The notes under the pieces are model-generated. The model had not been told where the DNA came from, did no database searches, and saw only the letters and a program-made list of their open reading frames with translations. 6,941 nucleotides of DNA from NCBI GenBank assembly GCA_964551295.1, contig CAZKDJ010000211.1:1-6941 (forward strand). Reading direction: 5' to 3'. Origin of the DNA: JAFGED01 sp964551295 (GTDB taxonomy: Bacteria; Chloroflexota; Anaerolineae; B4-G1). Position 1 is the first letter of the stretch; every line of letters starts with the position of its first letter. The position numbers were made by a program, and so were the translations under genes. Of this stretch, positions 6,001 through 6,941 are shown one piece after another.

Positions 6001-6561
6001 CAGCGCGTGCGCCGCCACATTACCAAGAAGGGCGACGAGATGGCTTTTGTCACCCTGGAGGACCTGCATGGCACCTGCGACGTGGTTGTCTTCCCCCGCG
6101 TGTGGGCCCAGACCAAGGATTTGTGGCAGCCCGAGGCCATGCTCGTTTTGGGCGGCAAGGTAGACGCTGGGCGGCGCGACGAGCCCAACCTGCTGTGCGA
6201 TTGGGTCAAGACGCCCGACCAGGTGGCGCTGCCGAGCGAGCCAGAACGCCCCGCGCCTCCGCCGCAGAAGGCGGCGCCACCACCCACAGCGCATTCTACT
6301 CCTGGGCCGCGCGTCGTCCGCGTGACCCTGACCCGCAGCGCCGAGGTGGAGCGGGATGTGCAGACCCTGCGCCAGATCCACGCGCTGCTGGCAGAGCGCG
6401 AGGGGCAGGACCATTTTAGGATTCGCGTGGTCAATGGCACGGGCAAGGCGCAGGAGCTGATGTTTCCCAACACCACCACCCGCTACACCCCGGAGCTGGA
6501 GCGCAAGCTGATCGCCCTGTTGGGCCAGGGAGCGGTGTGGGTGGAGGAGGGGGTCGTATGA
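3016..6561 (+). CDS. dnaE: DNA polymerase III alpha subunit (DnaE1, PHP-containing)
   Basis: This 1181-aa protein is the replicative polymerase subunit. It starts with a PHP domain (about 1-210; HLHVHSEYSLLDG at 6-18). PHP metal-ligand candidates are kept: His6, His8, His42 (TDHG), Glu67, Asp205 and His207 (NDVHY), so a PHP proofreading exonuclease is plausible. Palm catalytic aspartates are Asp395 and Asp397 (PDIDLD) and Asp555 (KVDFLGL). The fingers contain the GKKKKKE segment near 705 and FNKAHAADYA (746-755). Paired helix-hairpin-helix motifs lie at about 822-885, a clamp-binding motif QMSLF at 912-916, and an OB fold at about 988-1060. A Pro/Ala-rich linker (about 1073-1098) leads to a C-terminal domain of some 80 residues, probably for clamp-loader (tau) contact. 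An in-frame TAA at 3004-3006 excludes an earlier start, and no Shine-Dalgarno sequence precedes the ATG. The family N-terminus begins exactly here. The stop codon overlaps the next gene. Confidence 0.97.
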   Translation: MAEFVHLHVHSEYSLLDGLSSCRELAARAVELGMPALALTDHGAMYGAVQFYKDCRDAGVKPIIGMETYVAPRGRQDRDVQFDRRPYHLVLLAQNDAGYHNLMRLATIAQLEGFYYKPRIDKEALAQHADGLVVLSGCGSSEVSRLVRDGRLQDARQVIGWYSDLFPGRYFLELQDHDIPELADVNRHVVALAREFDLPLVATNDVHYARREQAAIHDVLLCIQTGKTVNEPKRMRMDGDTYYMRSAEEMAALFPETPDALANTRRVADMCQFDLEFGNYHLPPFDVPEGHDAQSYLRQLCEAGLQRRYPGITPKIRQRLEHELDIIHRMGFDTYFLIVWDLGRFSKENGIWWNVRGSGAASIVAYSLGITNLEPLHQDLIFERFLNLGRVSMPDIDLDYPDDQRADLIRYTVEKYGHEQVAQIITFGTMGAKASIRDAGRALDYPLNEVDRIARLVPGGPKVKLDQSLKDVPDLREEYESQEHVRRLIDTARGVEGNIRHASTHAAGVIISDVPLVNYAPLNRPTRGGGEEDEIGVVTQYVMEELEELGLLKVDFLGLATLTIMRRACELIRQRHGVELDLETIPTGDESIYEILSRGDVMGLFQVEGSGMRRVLMNMQPTRFEHIIATISLYRPGPMEYIDDYIDRMHGRKPVEYRHPKLEPILKETYAIVVYQEQIIRILTDVAGFTASEADLMRRAVGKKKKKELLRHRASFIKGAMEHGGLPREAAQAIFGDIEYFARYGFNKAHAADYAVLTCQTAYLKANYPVEYMAALLTVERNNTEKVGLFIAECRRMEIEVLPPDVNCSGLDFTIEEQDGVPAIRFGLGAVKNVGEGPVETILAAREAGGPFRDLDNFCRRVDMRHVNRRALESLIKVGALRPFGTRAQLLPIVENIVGLSANLHRARDVGQMSLFGEATGVHLAAEETLLPPLSQIPEVPQKEILSWEKDLVGVYVSEHPLSQVLPRLRDVVTAHAGSLSEESNRQQVVVAGMVQRVRRHITKKGDEMAFVTLEDLHGTCDVVVFPRVWAQTKDLWQPEAMLVLGGKVDAGRRDEPNLLCDWVKTPDQVALPSEPERPAPPPQKAAPPPTAHSTPGPRVVRVTLTRSAEVERDVQTLRQIHALLAEREGQDHFRIRVVNGTGKAQELMFPNTTTRYTPELERKLIALLGQGAVWVEEGVV

Positions 6562-6941
6562 AGGGACCCGACCGCGTGCAGGCCGCACTGGAGGCGGTCG
6601 GTTTGCCCATTGAGGTCGTCACACTTTCCGATAGCGCGCGCACGGCGCAGCTCGCCGCCCAGGCCATCGGCACCGATTTAGGCAGCATCGTCAAGTCGCT
6701 GGTCTTTTTGGCCGATGGGGAGCCGGTGCTGGCCCTGGTGCCTGGCGACCGGCGGGCCGATCCAGCCAAGCTAAAGGCGCTGCTAGAGGCGCGGCGGGTG
6801 ATGATCGCCGACGCCGAGCGGGTGAAGCGCGAGACCGGCTTTAGCATCGGCGGCGTGCCGCCCGTTGGCCATCTGCGGCCGCTTGCCACCTGGATCGACC
6901 GGTCGTTGGGGCGGTTCGAGACCATCTATGCGGCGGCGGGC
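6558..6941 (+). CDS. YbaK/ProX-family aminoacyl-tRNA deacylase (3' end missing)
   Basis: The visible 128 residues belong to the YbaK/EbsC fold, whose members remove wrongly attached amino acids from tRNA (for example Cys, Ala or Ser from tRNA-Pro) in the cytoplasm. Family marks are the helix-strand opening with TARTAQLAAQAIG-like spacing (residues 26-38), the conserved lysine segment GSIVKSLVFL (43-52), and the glycine-rich loop FSIGGVPPVGH (94-104). The usual length is about 150-160 residues, so roughly the last 30 lie beyond the window. The ATG overlaps the dnaE stop as ATGA, and GGAGGAGG (6543-6550) inside the dnaE end serves as ribosome binding site, so the two genes are probably translationally coupled in one operon. 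Which tRNA or amino acid it edits cannot be told from this part. Confidence 0.88.
   Translation, partial: MKGPDRVQAALEAVGLPIEVVTLSDSARTAQLAAQAIGTDLGSIVKSLVFLADGEPVLALVPGDRRADPAKLKALLEARRVMIADAERVKRETGFSIGGVPPVGHLRPLATWIDRSLGRFETIYAAAG

Noticed and set aside
1..6941. CRISPR array, tRNA or rRNA gene
   Set aside because: I saw no regularly spaced long direct repeats and no tRNA- or rRNA-like segment on either strand. The only spaced repeats are the three short GTTTAT motifs.

Overview
The window holds the platform end of a chromosomal-type integron sitting directly upstream of the replicative DNA polymerase gene dnaE. The backbone (intI, dnaE, a YbaK-family gene) is GC-rich with strong G/C preference at third codon positions. 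The cassette gene on the left is visibly AT-richer. The GC-rich backbone, a PHP-containing DnaE1, the short TCTCCAA-type heptamer repeats and a Gram-positive-style SOS box suggest a Chloroflexota (Anaerolineae-like) bacterium. That assignment is inferred from style, not from a search.

Left part, 1-1700 (minus-strand orientation): a gene-cassette array read leftward. Cassette 1 (53-1699) carries one 494-aa protein of unknown function with a DUF5677-like C-terminal half. It ends in a well-formed attC recombination site (47-174). Beyond it begins a second cassette, of which only the leader, a strong Shine-Dalgarno sequence and an ATG at the window edge are visible. The boundary of cassette 1 is supported internally: the core site at its start and the R'' box of its attC are exact complements over 11 bases, as expected for a cassette that circularises.

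Control region, 1700-1991: this contains the attI site next to cassette 1, with three evenly spaced GTTTAT motifs about 40 bp apart. It also holds a rightward sigma70-type promoter for intI (TTGCCA-17-TATAAT), a leftward candidate cassette promoter Pc (TTGCGC-17-TATACT), and between them a nearly perfect GAAC-N4-GTTC LexA box. The two promoters face each other across the LexA box, suggesting SOS control of the integrase together with transcriptional interference.

Right part, 1992-6941 (plus strand): intI (323 aa, all tyrosine-recombinase catalytic residues and the IntI-specific insertion), a 52-bp gap with four degenerate heptamer repeats and an extended -10 box, dnaE (1181 aa, complete, apparently expressed from a leaderless mRNA), and a 4-bp ATGA overlap into a YbaK/ProX-type aminoacyl-tRNA deacylase gene cut by the window end. 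No terminator is apparent between intI and dnaE, so SOS-induced intI transcription could run into dnaE.
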